From Triops longicaudatus (lineage: Eukaryota > Arthropoda > Branchiopoda > Notostraca > Triopsidae): a stretch of 64,000 nucleotides of DNA. Shown piece by piece: positions 61,127-64,000 of this stretch. The position numbers were made by a program, and so were the translations under genes. Positions within the stretch are counted from its first letter, which is position 1. The number at the start of each line of letters is the position of its first letter. The stretch covers positions 1,240,001-1,304,000 of the forward strand of contig JAGQDJ010000260.1 of the NCBI GenBank assembly GCA_022885665.1. The letters run 5' to 3'. Under the pieces are notes generated by a model. That model searched no databases and was not told the origin of the DNA. It saw only the letters and a list, made by a program, of their open reading frames with translations.

Positions 61127-64000
61127 ATTACCTTACATCGCGCCGGCGGAAACTTCAATACTCCTGCTGGTCATTAAACATATCCCACAAGTAATCTGTT
61201 TTATTTTCCTAGTCATTTGGCGTGCGTGTCACAAACCTCGCACGCGAGTTTACACCAGGTTTTCAATTTCTCACCAACGAGCATAATACACATGTCTTAA
61301 ATTGTCAACGAATTTTTCCTTCTTTTAAAAATTTTGGCCGTGTTTCACGTCGAAACCACGCAAAAAAGGTACCAGGCTAAGAGAAGCACGGTTTATTCTG
61401 CTGTTAAACTGAACCAGTCGCCGTAATGGAGCCTCACGAAAACCAATTTGATTTCTTTCCAAGCTTTCGTGTAAGTTTCTAGCCGTAATAGGGTAGGACA
61501 TCTGCCCTTTCTAAATTTGGTTCCAGACTAGTCTTTTTTCGCATTTTTCCTTTTTTTAATACACAGTATTTTTCGTCTTTTTCTTTTTTTTTCATCATGA
61601 ATTGCTGGGCGACGTGCTGAATTTCTGTGTGAAGTATAGCGAAAAGGAAATATAGGAGGGTGCTGGGCTCGTTTATCTCTTCCGAGTGAGGAAACTTTGT
61701 TTCTTTGATTAAGGGTACGACGCGTGAAAAATGAAGACTACTTGTCACGGTGACAGTTTCGTATATTTCCTATACAGCGTTACCGCTTTCGATGCGAGGC
61801 GTATGTAATTTTCGCTCGCTTTTATGAGAAGCAGAAACGAATTGAGGCAGGCTTATCTCAAATAAAATGGTAACGCAATTGGATTCAGACAGGTACAGAA
61901 CTTTTCACGTGTGAAGCAATAGTAAATAAGTCAAACATACATTTGCTTGACACTTGCATTATGCTTGTTTACCACGCTGCGTTATCCAGTCATTAGTTTC
62001 ACAGCAATAAACAACACATTACACAGAATTTTTGAGATTTATGACGGGTACAGAAAAAAGTGAAACTTCAGTAGCGCGGTTGTGTGGGAACCTATCGATT
62101 TCCTGCCCTATGGTCATGGCGTATTAAGCGATGTGGATATGGATTTTTTACTCTGCTGTCAAAGTCTTCACGACCCGACATGAATATGGAAATGGTAATA
62201 GGAATATTATGGAAAGTGTCGTAAGTTTCGTACTACGTAAAACGACTTTTAAAATCTCTTTAACAAACATCAGCAGCTGCTGCACCGGCACATAAAAAGA
62301 GCAGACGCTTAGAAAACAACAAGTTTTTACGCAAGACAAATCTTTCTTAACATTCCCCACATTCACTGCTTACAGACGACTCGACACTTCGTGGTTCACA
62401 TGTAATTTTCCCGCGTCCGTTTTCTAGTTCACTATTGTGTGCGAGTTTTTACACGAGAAGAGACGAGAAAGATTTAATAAGTAAAATGACATTATTCTGT
62501 GTTTCCAAATATATGCAGTTTAACTTAAAGAAAAAACTATGTTTTGAGGTGTACATTATTTATTTAACGAGGTCACCATAATATGTGGCAGACTAAAACA
62601 TTTTGTATACTAATGGACGTCGCTAGGCTACCGCGTGCATGACAGTGTATCAATAGCCTTGGCTTCTTTACACGAAACGGTAACTTAAGCATACACTTCG
62701 TAATATACGGTAAAAAGAGTTGTTAATATTATTGTGAGGCTTTTTAAAGAGTGTTAATTTCGACGCAAAGGTAAGAAATTAAACGTTCATATAAAGAATT
62801 GAAGATCTACTGTAGTACAACATTGCATACAACACGCAGGGACTTTTGAAAGACCGCATCTTAGACTTCGTGCGCTTTTACAGATCAACGTTCAAAGTTT
62901 TAAAAAACTCGACGTGCAACTTATCTGTTTAAACTTGCACACAAAGGATACTTGATGACAAGTAGCACCTTGACAGTTTACCCATGTTCCAAACATCATG
63001 TTTCAAGTTGGCCTTTGTTAGCGGAGTGAAGCATAGTTGTTAAAAGGCTTTTTTTATGTGTCGGAAGTACATTAGTATATTAACAGCCAGATGCATGTAC
63101 GTAAAACAGTACTCTTAAACTTTCCATTTCTCTCATTACTGGGGTTACGGTATGAGTCAGATGTAATTGAGTTATTCTGTTACGCGTTTTTGACTCTTTC
63201 ACGAGACGATTAGAAGTTCAAGCTTAATTTCTGATCTGACGGCAACCAACGTGTTCCGCTGGGAATACGCAATTCCGTGGATCTCCCTATGGATCAGTCG
63301 GAGCATTGTTCTTACGATGCGAAGTGAACAAGCATAGAAGAGAATAATGAACACATTAAAAAAATGTTAAAAGGATAATGTATTCAATAAACAAAACAAC
63401 AAATACTTTCCATAGTAAAGGCAAGCATATAAGAAATGAAACTCGACACAACTCGAACAACAAAAGCGACAAAATCAGAAACAGTAAAAACAAATTGAAC
63501 AGTATAAGCAAGAATGCAACACTGACACAATAGAAACAACAAAACGAATTATTTGAATCCCATCTGCATTTCGCACATATCGCAGCAATATGTTTGTTCC
63601 TTTGCCATTGTTTACCGATATTGTACAGCCAAATAATTTGTTAGACAGGAAAATTTTGTCTAGCTTCTGGCAGTACTAAATCATAGATCTTTAAATTGCA
63701 AAATTACGCTTGGTTTATTTTCTTCTTTGTTAGAACAAGAAATGCAGCTATGTTTGGTGAAACTGACTTAGAAACGTAATGATGTACGGAATGATCGAAT
63801 CGACGAATGGAACGAGAGGATCTAATACATCATGCCCCGCCCCTGACAAACTGTTCCTCCCAATAGACGCTTTCAACAAAATGCCATATTGCAAGATGGT
63901 GGCCGAATGACAACAAAACCGGAATTTTGTCACCTCATCAGTGTAATTAGTAGTTAACTTGTGAGAAACCGTGTACATCGTTCACTAAATTGCAAATCTT
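61127..64000. other. Right edge: 3' flank of the GPCR, no further gene seen
   Basis: After the candidate ATTAAA (61173-61178) the sequence is AT-rich, with short frames of no recognisable similarity. There is no tRNA, repeat array or exon I can support. Confidence 0.4.

Overview
The window is animal nuclear DNA. Genes are split by many short GT-AG introns (commonly 51-65 nt) and carry metazoan families: tomosyn, an NHS/GUK-holder protein, an anoctamin, an adhesion-type seven-helix receptor and a cytoplasmic actin. The compact introns, the family set and the actin sequence suggest a non-bilaterian animal, possibly a sponge, but this is inference and I cannot name a species. Exon-intron structures below were built by hand from splice signals, reading phase and family similarity. 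Every spliced reading frame stays in phase from its first to its last listed exon.

Layout, left to right. 1-14 kb (+): the 3' three quarters of tomosyn (STXBP5), a WD40/R-SNARE regulator of exocytosis; its 5' exons lie to the left. 15.8-29.7 kb (+): an eight-exon, 1808-codon NHS/NHSL (GUK-holder) gene with an N-terminal WAVE-homology domain and a 6-kb first intron. 31.1-33.6 kb (+): SMARCAL1/HARP annealing helicase. 33.6-36.4 kb: a repeat-rich gap with a tRNA-derived SINE-like element, a hAT-like terminus and the broken end of an actin-related-protein gene. 36.6-38.9 kb (-): a complete four-coding-exon actin with a probable 5'UTR intron and CArG-like boxes upstream. 40.7-42.5 kb (-): PIGA, first enzyme of GPI-anchor synthesis. 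43.0-47.0 kb (+): an ANO5/6-like anoctamin, head-to-head with PIGA. 47.0-48.8 kb (-): UTP3/SAS10, tail-to-tail with the anoctamin (29 bp between stops). 48.8-58.5 kb: a gene-poor 10 kb. 58.5-61.1 kb (+): the seven-helix region of an adhesion-type GPCR. 61.1-64 kb: nothing recognisable.

The neighbours have no obvious common pathway: vesicle fusion (tomosyn), actin remodelling (NHS, actin), fork repair (SMARCAL1), GPI synthesis (PIGA), lipid/ion transport (anoctamin), ribosome assembly (UTP3) and signalling (GPCR). I found no convincing undescribed system. The more unusual points are several stop-free introns whose length is a multiple of three, which hide inside open frames, a duplicated-looking exon in a tomosyn intron, the actin-related pseudogene, and a SINE-like element carrying a long hairpin.
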